Below are positions 24,902 through 33,145 of a DNA stretch of 64,000 bases, piece after piece. The notes under the pieces were generated by a model. That model saw only the letters and a list, made by a program, of their open reading frames with translations. It made no database searches and was not told where the DNA came from. The translations under genes and the position numbers were made by a program. Positions within the stretch are counted from its first letter, which is position 1. Each line of letters opens with the position of its first letter. The stretch comes from DATKDP01 sp035546335 (lineage in GTDB: Bacteria > Acidobacteriota > Thermoanaerobaculia > Gp7-AA8), in assembly GCA_035546335.1 (NCBI GenBank), contig DATKDP010000016.1:124001-188000 (forward strand), in the 5' to 3' direction.

Positions 24902-26071
24902 ATGGCGCATTTCCGCTTCGTGACAGCAGGTGAATCGCACGGTCCCTCACTCACCGTGATCGTCACCGGTGTCCCCGCCGGTCTGCGCCTCGATCGCGGC
25001 CGGATCGACCGTGAGCTCAAACGCCGTCAGCACGGCCACGGACGCGGCGGACGGATGAAGATCGAGAGCGACGAGGCGGAGATCACCGGCGGCGTCCGCG
25101 GTGGCGAAACGCTCGGATCTCCGATCGCGATCTCGATTCGGAACCGCGACTTTGCGGCGTGGGAGAGCGCGATGGGGGTGTGGGACGTCGATCAGCAAGA
25201 GGCCTCCCGCCGCCGCGTTCATGCGCCACGGCCGGGTCACGTCGACCTCGCCGGCGGAATGAAGTACGACCGCCATGATCTTCGCGACGTCCTGGAGCGT
25301 GCCTCCGCGCGCGAGACTGCGGCCCGCGTCGCCGCGGGAGCCATCGCCAGAGAGCTGCTCCGCTCCTTCGACATCGAAATTCGCTCGGGAGTCGTCGCCA
25401 TCGGAAGGAGCGGCGATCCGCAGTACAGTCCTTCGTGGAGTGAGCTCGTCGCAGTCGACGACGCGTCGCCGTTGCGCGCCGCCGGAGCCGGCGAAGCGGA
25501 GATGGTCGCCGAGGTGGATCGAGCGAGAGAGGCGGGGGAAACGGTCGGAGGTGTGATCGTCGTCGCGGCGCACGGAATCCCGGTGGGGCTCGGCAGTTAC
25601 GTTCAATGGGACGAGAAGCTCGACGGCAGAATCGCTCAGGCGATCATGTCGGTCCATGCCGTGAAGGCGGTGTCGATCGGAACCGGAGTCGCCGCTGCCT
25701 CCTCGTGGGGCTCGGAGGTTCATGACGCGATCCACTTCGAGGAGACCAGACGCTATCACCGGCTGACGAACAGAGCGGGAGGCCTCGAGGGAGGCGTCAC
25801 CAACGGAGAAGACGTCGTCGTCCGCGCATTCATGAAGCCGATCTCCACGCTGCGCCGCGGCGTTCCCTCGGTCGACATCGAATCGCGTGAGGCGCAGAGA
25901 TCGCAATGGGAGCGGAGTGACGTGACTGCGGTCCCCGCCTGCGGCATCGTCTGCGAGGCGATGCTGGCGATCATTCTCGCCGACGCGATGCGGCAGAAGT
26001 TCGGGGGCGACTCCCTCGAGGAGATGCGCCGCAACTACGATGCGTACCTAGAGCAATTACAGCGTTTCTGA
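24902..26071 (+). CDS. aroC: chorismate synthase
   Basis: This 389-residue protein carries the three chorismate synthase signatures: FVTAGESHGPSL at the start, HGRGGRMKIESDEAEI with the RxxGRG-type basic cluster, and the RPGHVDLAGGMKYDRHDLRD region. Near the end come the conserved MKPISTLRRG and AVPACGIVCEAMLA segments. It converts EPSP to chorismate using reduced FMN. No other shikimate gene is in the window. The ATG at 24902 is close to the repeat; a promoter in the 126-base gap is plausible. Confidence 0.97.
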   Translation: MAHFRFVTAGESHGPSLTVIVTGVPAGLRLDRGRIDRELKRRQHGHGRGGRMKIESDEAEITGGVRGGETLGSPIAISIRNRDFAAWESAMGVWDVDQQEASRRRVHAPRPGHVDLAGGMKYDRHDLRDVLERASARETAARVAAGAIARELLRSFDIEIRSGVVAIGRSGDPQYSPSWSELVAVDDASPLRAAGAGEAEMVAEVDRAREAGETVGGVIVVAAHGIPVGLGSYVQWDEKLDGRIAQAIMSVHAVKAVSIGTGVAAASSWGSEVHDAIHFEETRRYHRLTNRAGGLEGGVTNGEDVVVRAFMKPISTLRRGVPSVDIESREAQRSQWERSDVTAVPACGIVCEAMLAIILADAMRQKFGGDSLEEMRRNYDAYLEQLQRF

Positions 26072-26083
26072 CCGGAGCCGGCA

Positions 26084-27232
26084 ATGCAGGACGTCATCGA
26101 CAAGGAGGCGCTGCGCCGGAGCGAGTTCCCCGTCACCGAGCGGCTGATCTATCTCAACCACGCCGCGGTGGGGCCGCTGCCCCGCTCGACGAGCGAGGCG
26201 ATGCAGGCGCACGCCGTCGACCAGCGCGACTTCGGTGCGCTCCACTGGCGCGCCTGGATGGCCGCCCACGACGGCTTCCGCGATCGCGCCGCTCGCCTGA
26301 TCAACGCTTCGAAGAGCGAGATCGCCATCCTCAAGAACACCTCGGAAGGGCTCTCGTTCGTCGCCGAGGGGTTCCGCTGGCGCGACGGCGACAACGTCGT
26401 CACGACGGACATGGAGTTTCCGTCGAATTACACGCCGTGGAAGCGGCTCGAGAGGCGAGGCGTGGAGTGCCGCCTCGTGCGCAACCGCGACGGCGGCTTC
26501 GATGCGTCCGATATCGAGCGGCTGATCGACGAGCGGACCCGGATCGTCGCGCTCTCCTCCGTCTCGTTCCACAATGGATTCGCCCCCGATCTCGACGCCG
26601 CCGGCCGGCTCTGCTCTGAGCGCGGAGTCTTCTTCTGCGTCGATGCGATCCAGAGCCTCGGCGCGATCCCGCTCGATGTCCGTCGCTCGGGAATCTCGTT
26701 TCTCGCCGCGGATGGTCACAAGTGGCTCCTCGGGCCGGAGGGGACGGCGATCTTCTTCTGCAGCGAGGAGGCGCGGGAACAACTCGATGTTCTCGAGAGC
26801 GGCTGGACCAACGTGTTGAGGCACGGGACCTTCATCGACGAGAGCGTGGATCTGCGCGAGGACGGGCGCCGGTTCGAAGCGGGATCGCTGAACACCAACG
26901 GCGTCTACGGGATGAACGCATCACTCGATCTTCTCGAGCGCACCGGCATCGATGCGATCGAGCGCGAAGTGATCCGCCTGGCGATGCGCATGGCCGATCG
27001 GCTCGAAGCGATCGGCTTCGTGATCGGAACGCCGCGCCCGATCCGGTCGGGCATCGTCGCCGCCGCGCCGCCGCCCGGGGGCGAATCGCTGCTCTTTCTC
27101 CACCGCCGCCTCGAGCAGCGCGGCATCGTCTGCGCCCCGCGCGAAGGGATGCTCCGCTTCTCGCCGCACTTCTACAATACCGACGACGAGATCGACCGGG
27201 TCGTCGAGGCGCTGCGGGAAGAGAGGGAGTGA
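26084..27232 (+). CDS. class V PLP aminotransferase / Csd-like lyase
   Basis: A 382-residue PLP enzyme starting 12 bases after aroC. It has the N-terminal YLNHAAVGPLP motif, NTSEGLSF, SSVSFHNGFAPDL, VDAIQSLGAIPLD and the Schiff-base Lys213 in DGHKWLLGPEG. The NHAAVGPLP start and lack of the desulfurase STGSACSSG loop place it with isopenicillin-N-epimerase-like or selenocysteine-lyase-like proteins rather than IscS. There is no clear catalytic cysteine at the C-terminal loop. The substrate is unknown; a kynureninase-like or Csd-like reaction is possible. Confidence 0.85.
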   Translation: MQDVIDKEALRRSEFPVTERLIYLNHAAVGPLPRSTSEAMQAHAVDQRDFGALHWRAWMAAHDGFRDRAARLINASKSEIAILKNTSEGLSFVAEGFRWRDGDNVVTTDMEFPSNYTPWKRLERRGVECRLVRNRDGGFDASDIERLIDERTRIVALSSVSFHNGFAPDLDAAGRLCSERGVFFCVDAIQSLGAIPLDVRRSGISFLAADGHKWLLGPEGTAIFFCSEEAREQLDVLESGWTNVLRHGTFIDESVDLREDGRRFEAGSLNTNGVYGMNASLDLLERTGIDAIEREVIRLAMRMADRLEAIGFVIGTPRPIRSGIVAAAPPPGGESLLFLHRRLEQRGIVCAPREGMLRFSPHFYNTDDEIDRVVEALREERE

Positions 27233-27236
27233 AGTG

Positions 27237-27315
27237 GCCGAACTTTGTCGCGGATGCGACGCGAGGGTCAGGCGTTCTTGCGATGATCACACCTGGCATC
27301 CGCGACAAGTTCGGC
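27237..27315. repeat. long inverted repeat after the aminotransferase gene
   Basis: The arms 27237-27257 and 27296-27315 are reverse complements over 20 bases (GCCGAACTTGTCGCGGATGC with one extra T in the left arm), separated by about 38 bases. The element starts 4 bases after the aminotransferase stop. It could be a long-range terminator hairpin or a miniature mobile element; no T-run follows. Confidence 0.6.
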
Positions 27316-27354
27316 TTGTGACCGATCGCGCGGACAGGTGAATCTCGCGACGAT

Positions 27355-27432
27355 CGTTCCCCTCTCCCCATCAGCCAACCTTACCAGAGGCAGCGACGTG
27401 ACCATGGGGAGAGGGTCAGGGTGAGGGGCACG
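27355..27432. repeat. interspersed repeat of the 'APHPDPLP' type
   Basis: The arms CCCCTCTCCCCAT (27359-27371) and ATGGGGAGAGGG (27404-27415) form an inverted pair followed by TCAGGGTGAGGGG. Read on the minus strand the region gives APHPDPLP, a peptide well known as a by-product of a widespread intergenic repeat in bacterial genomes. It lies in the 426-base gap between the aminotransferase and rmuC, which holds no convincing gene. Confidence 0.55.
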
Positions 27433-27438
27433 GCACAA

Positions 27439-27592
27439 CATGCTGGCGAGTCCTTCGCTCACAGTTCGCCGGGGCCGGACGAAGCTGTTCGCCTTCCGAG
27501 AGTCGAGCGAGCCTGATGCGGCATCTCGCGGCTCACTGCTTCGTCCCTACGAGAGCCGGAGGGGCACACTCACATGCTTGCGAGTCCTTCGC
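27439..27592 (+). repeat. direct repeat pair plus CTTCGTCCCTACGA module
   Basis: Two near-identical 20-base copies, CATGCTGGCGAGTCCTTCGC (27439-27458) and CATGCTTGCGAGTCCTTCGC (27573-27592), lie 134 bases apart. Between them, at 27538-27552, is GCTTCGTCCCTACGA, which recurs at 35036-35050 and 38956-38970. These are modules of interspersed repeats, not coding sequence, although the frame stays open into rmuC. Confidence 0.6.
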
Positions 27593-27658
27593 CCGCGGGG
27601 AGGATCGGAAGAATCGTTGACGGAATGGCCCGATTCCGTGATCATTCAAATAACAGCC

Positions 27659-29131
27659 ATGGAGCCAGTCGTCATCGTCGTCTCTCTCGTGACGCTCGTC
27701 CTCGGCGGGGCCGGCGGATTTTTTCTCGCGGCGTCGCGCAGGACGGCGGTCGAACAGCGGCTCGCAGCCGAGCGCGATCACGCCATCCGCGAGCGCGCAC
27801 GAAGCGAGGCGGCCGCCTCCGATCTGCAGCGCCGCCTCGAATCGGAGCAGCAGCTCAGGATCGCCGCCGAAACGAAACAGGAAGCGGCGCGTGGAACGCT
27901 CGACGACATGACCGGCTTCGCCAATGCCCTCCGGCCGCTCCTCGAGGAGAGCTTCTCGCAGCACTCGAATCGGGCAGCCGAGCGGGCGATCGATCATCTG
28001 CTCCAGGTCGTCAAGCCGCATCTCGATGGCAACAGGGGAGAGATCGTCTCGACACTCGACACCAAGAAGCTGGAGATCGAAGGGCTGATGGCCCCGATCC
28101 GCGAGATGCTGAACCGCTACCAGAGCGAGCTGCGCACGAGCGAGCAGCAGCGAACCGAGGGCTACGCAGGCCTGCAGGAGCAGATCCGCGCGCTGCTCGA
28201 AGCGACGCGGGCGACCCAGCAGGAGGCCTCGAAGCTCTATGGCGCGTTGAAGGCGCCGAACATTCGCGGAACGTGGGGGGAGAGCACGCTGCGCAACTGC
28301 GTCGAGATCGCCGGCCTGAGCGAGTTCTGCGACTTCGACGTCCAGATGACCTTCGAGACGGAGGAGAAGAAGCGGCTTCGCCCCGACATGATCGTCCGGC
28401 TTCCCGACGATCGCATCATCGCCGTCGATGCCAAGGCTCCCTACAGCTCCTACATCGAGGCGATGGAAGCGACCGACGAGAAGCGCCGGCGCGATCTGCT
28501 CCTCCTCCATGCTGCGAGTCTGCGGCGCCACATCGTGGAGCTGAGCCGGAAGGAGTATCAGGACAACGTCCAGAAGCAGCTCGACAAGACGCTCAACTTC
28601 ACCGTCATGTTCATCGGCAGCGAGGCGTTCCTCTCCTCGGCGATGATCGCCGACCCGTCGCTCTTCGAGCTCGCCGCGGAGAAGAACATCGTGCTCGCCT
28701 CGCCGACGATTCTCGTTCCGCTGCTCAAGGCTCTCGCCTCCGGCTGGAAAGCGGAGAGGCTGGAGGAGAACGCCCTCCGCGCGCTGACGATCGGCCACGC
28801 GCTCTACGAGCAGTTCGTCCGCATCTTCGACAACATCCAGGCCGTCGGCAAGGCTCTCGGCATGACCGTCGCACGCTACAACACGGCGATCGGATCGATG
28901 GACAACCTGGTGCCGAAGGGACGACAGTTGCAGGAATACGTCAGCTCGAAATCACTCCCCGAGCTCTCGGTCATCGAGGAGCCTCTCCGCGAGTCGGTCA
29001 AGCTCCAGGCGCAGACCCTCCTCCCCATCGCCGGTCTTGCCGGCGGTGACGAATCGCTCGATCCGGACCAGGACGACGAGCAGGAGGACGAAGAAACCGA
29101 TCTCGTTCTCGAACGGACTTCGGAATCGTGA
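27659..29131 (+). CDS. rmuC: RmuC-family DNA recombination protein
   Basis: This 490-residue protein starts at ATG 27659. Upstream in-frame sequence to 27440 consists of repeats, so that extension is rejected. A membrane helix (about 2-24) is followed by a long coiled coil (25-90). The RmuC nuclease-like domain carries RGTWGESTLRNCVEIAGLSE, RPDMIVRLPDDRIIAVDAKA and SSAMIADPSLFELAAEKNIV, with the PD-(D/E)xK-like D...DAK pattern. Family knowledge: RmuC limits inversions at short inverted repeats, noteworthy because this neighbourhood is full of them. The C-terminal tail is strongly acidic (DPDQDDEQEDEE). Confidence 0.92.
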   Translation: MEPVVIVVSLVTLVLGGAGGFFLAASRRTAVEQRLAAERDHAIRERARSEAAASDLQRRLESEQQLRIAAETKQEAARGTLDDMTGFANALRPLLEESFSQHSNRAAERAIDHLLQVVKPHLDGNRGEIVSTLDTKKLEIEGLMAPIREMLNRYQSELRTSEQQRTEGYAGLQEQIRALLEATRATQQEASKLYGALKAPNIRGTWGESTLRNCVEIAGLSEFCDFDVQMTFETEEKKRLRPDMIVRLPDDRIIAVDAKAPYSSYIEAMEATDEKRRRDLLLLHAASLRRHIVELSRKEYQDNVQKQLDKTLNFTVMFIGSEAFLSSAMIADPSLFELAAEKNIVLASPTILVPLLKALASGWKAERLEENALRALTIGHALYEQFVRIFDNIQAVGKALGMTVARYNTAIGSMDNLVPKGRQLQEYVSSKSLPELSVIEEPLRESVKLQAQTLLPIAGLAGGDESLDPDQDDEQEDEETDLVLERTSES

Positions 29132-29173
29132 TCCTCCTCCGCCTTCCGCCATTCGTTACGCGGTGCCGTCGCC

Positions 29174-29824
29174 ATGAATGACCGCCTGCTGAAGCTCGTC
29201 GTCACCCTTCTGATCATCGGCGGAATGCTGATCGCCGCGCTCTTCATGCTCGTCCGAATCCCGAGGATGATGATCCGCGAGGGGATGGCGACGGTCGCAA
29301 AGAAAGAGCAGCACATCGACCTTTCGGCGCTCGTGACGCAGATCCGCGACCTGAGCCGGCTGGAGACGACGTCGATGCGGGTGGTGAACGTCTCGCGCAT
29401 CGACCAGTCGTACGGCGCCATTCCCGACAAGCTCGCCGGCGACTCCATCACCTTTCTCGCCGTCGGCGACGTGATCGCCGGGATCGATCTGTCGCAGATC
29501 ACCCGCGAAGACGTCTACCTCGATCGCGAAGGGGTCCTGGTGATGAAACTTCCTCTTCCCGAGATCCTAGTCACGCGCCTCGACAACAAGGAGTCGAAGG
29601 TCATCACACGCGATACCGGCATGCTCAGAAGAGCGGACGTGAATCTCGAGAGCCGCCTGCGCCAGCAGGCCGAGTCGTCGGTGCGCGATGAAGCGCTGCG
29701 GAAGGGAATCCTCCCGCTCGCGGCGACGAACGCCGAAGTGAAGCTGTCGGGCTTCCTCAATACCGTCGGATTCCAGCGCGTTCGTTTCGAGAGCCGCCTG
29801 GTGACGCCGGAGCACCCGAGGTGA
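29174..29824 (+). CDS. DUF4230 family membrane-anchored protein
   Basis: A 216-residue protein with one N-terminal membrane helix (about 8-27) and a periplasmic or cytosolic domain. It has the DUF4230 pattern KEQHIDLSALVTQIRDLSRL, a central FLAVGDVIAGIDLSQI strand, PLPEILVTRLDN and a helical C-terminus. Its function is not established. It starts 42 bases after rmuC and is probably co-transcribed with it. The downstream 280 bases contain only repeats. Confidence 0.8.
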   Translation: MNDRLLKLVVTLLIIGGMLIAALFMLVRIPRMMIREGMATVAKKEQHIDLSALVTQIRDLSRLETTSMRVVNVSRIDQSYGAIPDKLAGDSITFLAVGDVIAGIDLSQITREDVYLDREGVLVMKLPLPEILVTRLDNKESKVITRDTGMLRRADVNLESRLRQQAESSVRDEALRKGILPLAATNAEVKLSGFLNTVGFQRVRFESRLVTPEHPR

Positions 29825-30030
29825 GGGGCGAGAGGCGAGAGGCCAGAGACGAGGGGCGAGAGGCGAGTCGGTGAGTGACGAGAGGCGAGAGTTCGAGGCG
29901 GGGTCCGATTCGCACACAGGTCCTGCTTGCGATCTGGCCGAAGTCCCGAAGGGACGATTGAAAATAGCCCGGGACGAAGTCCCGGGTAGGGTAGCGCACA
30001 AGACACGAAGACCGCCAGTCCCGTAGGGAC
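29825..30030. repeat. purine-rich GGCGAGA repeats followed by three GTCCC-GGGAC hairpins
   Basis: Bases 29825-29905 are low-complexity repeats of GAGGCGAGA type. From 29943 there are three hairpins in a row: GTCCC-GAA-GGGAC (29943-29955), CCCGGGAC-GAA-GTCCCGGG (29968-29986) and GTCCC-GTA-GGGAC (30018-30030). The hairpins share their core, so this is a small array of one palindromic family. No gene is seen between the DUF4230 gene and the convergent minus-strand gene at 30105. Confidence 0.7.
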
Positions 30031-30065
30031 GGTTGACCGCCCGGGATGATGTCGCCGATTCGCCA

Positions 30066-30094
30066 GGGGCGGGCGCGGGACGCCCGCTCTCCCC
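30066..30094 (-). repeat. REP-like palindrome (GCGGGCG-TCCCG-CGCCCGC family), copy 1
   Basis: GGGGCGGGCGCGGGACGCCC followed by GCTCTCCCC matches, in inverted orientation, the unit that is tandemly repeated at 32904-33110 and occurs again near 35.1 and 38.8-39.0 kb. The core GCGGGCG/CGCCCGC is a perfect 7-bp stem with a 5-base loop. It sits just past the stop of the minus-strand gene at 30105. Confidence 0.75.
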
Positions 30095-30104
30095 TGCGGT
30101 GGTA

Positions 30105-31145
30105 TCACCCTCCGGCGCCGTGGTCCCGCCGAAGGCGCCATCGCGCATCCACTTCGTCGATGAAGTGCGCGCGTCCCGTCGCGAGCCACTCCTCGAGCGC
30201 GTCCACGGCAGGGAGCTCGAGATCTCCGACTATCGACAGGCTCGCGGCGGAAGACACCTGCGCGAGCGGCTTCGTCAGGTGGGCGATGATCCGTGCGCTC
30301 CGCAAAATGCTCCAGCCGATCTCGTCCTCGCCATCCATCCGGATCCGGCGCGCCCCGCAACGCGACAGCATCGCCGCAGCTCTCCAGTTCTCATTCTCGA
30401 ATGATTCCGGCAGGATCACATGGTCGATCAGGCCGTGCTCGGACGCGAGAGCGGCGATGTGCCGTTCCGTAGCGACGAGCAGGCTCTCGGGATTCGTGTG
30501 GAAGATGCGCTCGTACTCCTCCTCGGCGACATCCGACCGCTCGGCGAGGCTGCGGAGAGCGGAAGGGTCGCTGTCGATGGGAGCGGAGGCGAGAAACGCC
30601 GCGCCGTGCCGCGCAGCCGACGCTGCGAGGCGCTCGAGCGTTCCGAGGCTCGTCGTGACGGGATCGATGATCGGGATGAACGCTCCCCAGAATCTCCCTT
30701 CGTCTCCCGCCTGTTGAAAGAGTCGCTCGAGATCGCCGAGATCGTCGGGCCAGCAGGCGATTGCGAGCGCTGTGCTTCCGTCGGGTGCCGGCAGCGATCC
30801 GGCGGACGAAACGAGAACGAGCGTCGCGAGGTTTTGCCCGGAGCAGAACTGAGCCGCCGCTTCGCCTGCGCCGAACAGACTCTCGGCAAAGCCTGTGGCG
30901 TCGATCAGCAGCGGAGCAGTGAAGGGTCGTCGCTCCAGCTCGTCGCCGAGCGCCCGTTCGACGTCATGACAAACGATCGTGTCGGACCGCTCGGGGGCAG
31001 TCGACGTCAGATTGAAGTAATCGACGGCGACGGGAGCGTCTCGTTTCGGAGCGTACGCGCTGATGAGAGTCGAGCAGAAAAAGGGAGGTTCAGGATCGGC
31101 TCTCCGCTCGAGGCGGATCTGCTCCGACTTCCGGTAGGTGATCAA
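30105..31145 (-). CDS. uncharacterised protein coupled to the riboflavin genes
   Basis: A 346-residue soluble protein whose TTG start at 31145 overlaps the ribE stop (TTGA), implying translational coupling. I do not recognise a family. Features include an N-terminal FFCSTLISAYAPKRDAPVAV, Gly/Ala-rich alternating strands and helices (TALAIACWPDDLGDLERLF, FWGAFIPIIDP, ATERHIAALASEHGLIDHVI) suggestive of an alpha/beta barrel or Rossmann-like fold, and RIRMDGEDEIGWSILRSA. There is no signal peptide, membrane helix or Cys cluster. The context suggests flavin metabolism or regulation, but a passenger gene is equally possible. Its 3' end is near a REP-like repeat. Confidence 0.65.
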   Translation of the reverse strand: MITYRKSEQIRLERRADPEPPFFCSTLISAYAPKRDAPVAVDYFNLTSTAPERSDTIVCHDVERALGDELERRPFTAPLLIDATGFAESLFGAGEAAAQFCSGQNLATLVLVSSAGSLPAPDGSTALAIACWPDDLGDLERLFQQAGDEGRFWGAFIPIIDPVTTSLGTLERLAASAARHGAAFLASAPIDSDPSALRSLAERSDVAEEEYERIFHTNPESLLVATERHIAALASEHGLIDHVILPESFENENWRAAAMLSRCGARRIRMDGEDEIGWSILRSARIIAHLTKPLAQVSSAASLSIVGDLELPAVDALEEWLATGRAHFIDEVDARWRLRRDHGAGG

Positions 31146-31753
31146 CGGTTCGCCACTCCCGGGCGATACGGCTCGAGCAGGCGCCGCGCGTATTTGGCCA
31201 GGATGTCGATCTCGATGTTCGACGGATCGCCGATCTCGCACGCTCCCAGATTCGTCTTCTGCAGTGTTTCGGGGATCAGCGCGACGCCGATCTCGTTGCC
31301 GGCGGGATCGACGATCGTCAGCGAGACGCCGTCGACGGCGATCGATCCCTTCTGGACGAGAAGCTCCGAATGATCCTCTTCGAGCCGCCAGCGATAGACG
31401 GAGAAGTCTCCCGCCGATTCTTTCGTCACCAGCGTGGCCACGGTGTCGACGTGACCCTGCACGATGTGTCCCCCGAGCCTCTCGGAGAGCCGCATTGCGC
31501 GCTCGAGATTCACGCGTCTGCCGGCAGGGAGCCGCTCGAATGTCGTCCGGCGCAGCGTTTCGGGAGAGAGGTCGGCATGGAATGACCTCGCCCCATCCGG
31601 AAAAACAGTGACGCAGACGCCGTTGACGGCGACGCTCTCTCCCTTTTCGAGATCGAGCGGAACATCGATCGAGCCGATGATGATGCGGGCGCCGGCCTCC
31701 AGCGGCTCGAACGCCTCGAGCGTTCCCATGTTGCGGATGATGCCTGTGAACAT
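31142..31753 (-). CDS. ribE: riboflavin synthase alpha subunit
   Basis: This 203-residue protein has the duplicated lumazine-binding fold: MFTGIIRNMGTLEAFEP at the start, then GESVAVNGVCVTV and LSPETLRRTTFERLPAGRRVNLER in the first repeat. The second repeat gives GHIVQGHVDTVATL, GSIAVDGVSLTIVD and IPETLQKTNLG. It dismutates two molecules of 6,7-dimethyl-8-ribityllumazine to riboflavin. The start codon overlaps the ribD stop (ATGA at 31750-31753 on the minus strand). The lumazine synthase and GTP cyclohydrolase II genes are not in the window. Confidence 0.96.
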   Translation of the reverse strand: MFTGIIRNMGTLEAFEPLEAGARIIIGSIDVPLDLEKGESVAVNGVCVTVFPDGARSFHADLSPETLRRTTFERLPAGRRVNLERAMRLSERLGGHIVQGHVDTVATLVTKESAGDFSVYRWRLEEDHSELLVQKGSIAVDGVSLTIVDPAGNEIGVALIPETLQKTNLGACEIGDPSNIEIDILAKYARRLLEPYRPGVANR

Positions 31754-32853
31754 CAGATCGCCGTTTCCTGATCGGGGTAGGCGGTCACCACGAGGTCGTT
31801 TCCCGATCTCTCCACCGAATCGAACCGGAAACGGGGCGCGTCTGTCAACCGCGACACTCCGCCGGACGGAGAGTAGAGCGCGGGCGCCGACTCCCCTCCG
31901 AGAAGCACGGGCGCGATGAAGAGGATCATCTTCTGCCACAGCCTTCTCCGGATCACGTCGGTGTGCAGTGCCGAGCCTCCTTCGACGATGACCGAGCGTA
32001 CGCCTCTTTCGTAGAGCGCGCGCAGAACTTCGAGGAGATCGATGCGCCCTTCGCCGTCGCTCACCGAGGCGATGACCTCGGTATTCTTCGCGCCCTCGTA
32101 GCGCTCCGGGCGTGTCGTGAACAGCACCGTCGGACGATCGTCGGCGAGCAGAGTGGACGATGCCGGGATCTTTCCCCGCGAGTCGACGATCGCACGAATC
32201 CAGGGGGTGATCGACGTATTCAGCCCGAGCCGCCGCGTGAGCTCCGGGTCGTCGGTCACGACCGTGCCGCTGCCGACGAGAATCGCATCGTGCTCCTCGC
32301 GCAGGAGGAAGTTCCGCTGGCGCGATTCGGTCGAAGTGATCCATCGGCTCTCGCGATTGATGGTTGCCAGCTTGCCGTCGAGCGACATGCCCCCCTTCAG
32401 CACGACGAACGGGAGGCGGGTGCGAACCGAGTGGAGGAAGACTTCGTTGAGCCGTCGCGCCTCTTCCTCGAGCAGGCCGGCCTCGACGGCGATTCCGGCG
32501 GCCCTCAATCGTTCGATCCCCTGACCGTCGACGAGAGTGTTGGGATCGCGTGTGGCGATCACCACGCGCGCCACCCGCGCGTTCACCAGCGCCTCGGCGC
32601 AGGGAGGCGTCCGTCCTGTGTGGGCGCACGGCTCGAGGCTGACGTAGACCGTCGCGCCGGCCGGGTCCTCCCGGCATGCGCTCAGCGCCTCGACCTCGGC
32701 GTGCGGCTCGCCGGCCCGCCGATGAAATCCCTCGCCGATGACCGTCGAGCCCCTGGCGATGACGCAGCCGACCATCGGGTTCGGGCTGACGGAGTGAAGG
32801 CCGAGCCTTGCCAGCTCGAGAGCGCGACGCATCGCGGCGTGATCATCTTCCAT
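31753..32853 (-). CDS. ribD: bifunctional diaminohydroxyphosphoribosylaminopyrimidine deaminase / 5-amino-6-uracil reductase
   Basis: A 366-residue two-domain enzyme starting MEDDHAAMRRALELA. The deaminase domain has the zinc site GEPHAEVEAL and LEPCAHTGRTPPC with SPNPMVGCVIA. The reductase domain follows with VVLKGGMSLDGKLA, the VGSGTVVTDDPELTRR segment and VIVEGGSALH. It catalyses two consecutive steps of riboflavin synthesis. The ATG at 32853 fits the family N-terminus; the longer open frame upstream runs through repeat DNA and is rejected. It leads the operon ribD, ribE and the uncharacterised gene. Confidence 0.96.
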   Translation of the reverse strand: MEDDHAAMRRALELARLGLHSVSPNPMVGCVIARGSTVIGEGFHRRAGEPHAEVEALSACREDPAGATVYVSLEPCAHTGRTPPCAEALVNARVARVVIATRDPNTLVDGQGIERLRAAGIAVEAGLLEEEARRLNEVFLHSVRTRLPFVVLKGGMSLDGKLATINRESRWITSTESRQRNFLLREEHDAILVGSGTVVTDDPELTRRLGLNTSITPWIRAIVDSRGKIPASSTLLADDRPTVLFTTRPERYEGAKNTEVIASVSDGEGRIDLLEVLRALYERGVRSVIVEGGSALHTDVIRRRLWQKMILFIAPVLLGGESAPALYSPSGGVSRLTDAPRFRFDSVERSGNDLVVTAYPDQETAI

Positions 32854-32903
32854 TCGTGGCGGTAGTCTCGCACGAAGCGCCGTCGATGTCAGCCTGCGTC
32901 CCG

Positions 32904-33110
32904 CACCACGCGCGACGATCCCGCCAACCAGTGGGGAGAGCGGGCGTCCCGCGCCCGCCCCTGCAACACGCGCGACGATGCCGCCAACCCGCCGGGGAGA
33001 GCGGGCGTCCCGCGCCCGCCCCTGTAACACGCGCGACGATGCCGCCAACCCGCCGGGAGAGCGGGCGTCCCGCGCCCGCCCCCGCAACACGCGTGACGAT
33101 CCCGCCAACA
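32904..33110 (+). repeat. tandem array of a 60-bp REP-containing unit (about 3.5 copies)
   Basis: Units begin at 32904, 32964, 33025 and 33085 (60, 61 and 60 bases, then a 26-base partial). Each has a conserved half, CACGCGCGACGATSCCGCCA, and a palindrome half containing GGGAGAGCGGGCGTCCCGCG then CCCGCCCC. The palindrome core is GCGGGCG-TCCCG-CGCCCGC. It lies in the 292-base gap between the ribD start and the DUF4143-type pseudogene, which holds nothing else. It may carry promoter or insulation functions for ribD, but no evidence for that is visible. Confidence 0.88.
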
Positions 33111-33145
33111 GCGTTCTCCCATCGGCGTCATGCCAGCATGTCGTT

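Noticed and set aside
27440..27658. N-terminal extension of rmuC
   Set aside because: The extra 73 codons consist of interspersed-repeat sequence and lack the hydrophobic anchor that begins right at the ATG at 27659.
32904..33110. Possible CRISPR array
   Set aside because: Units are tandem, the intervening sequence is the same in all copies and no cas gene is present, so there are no spacers.
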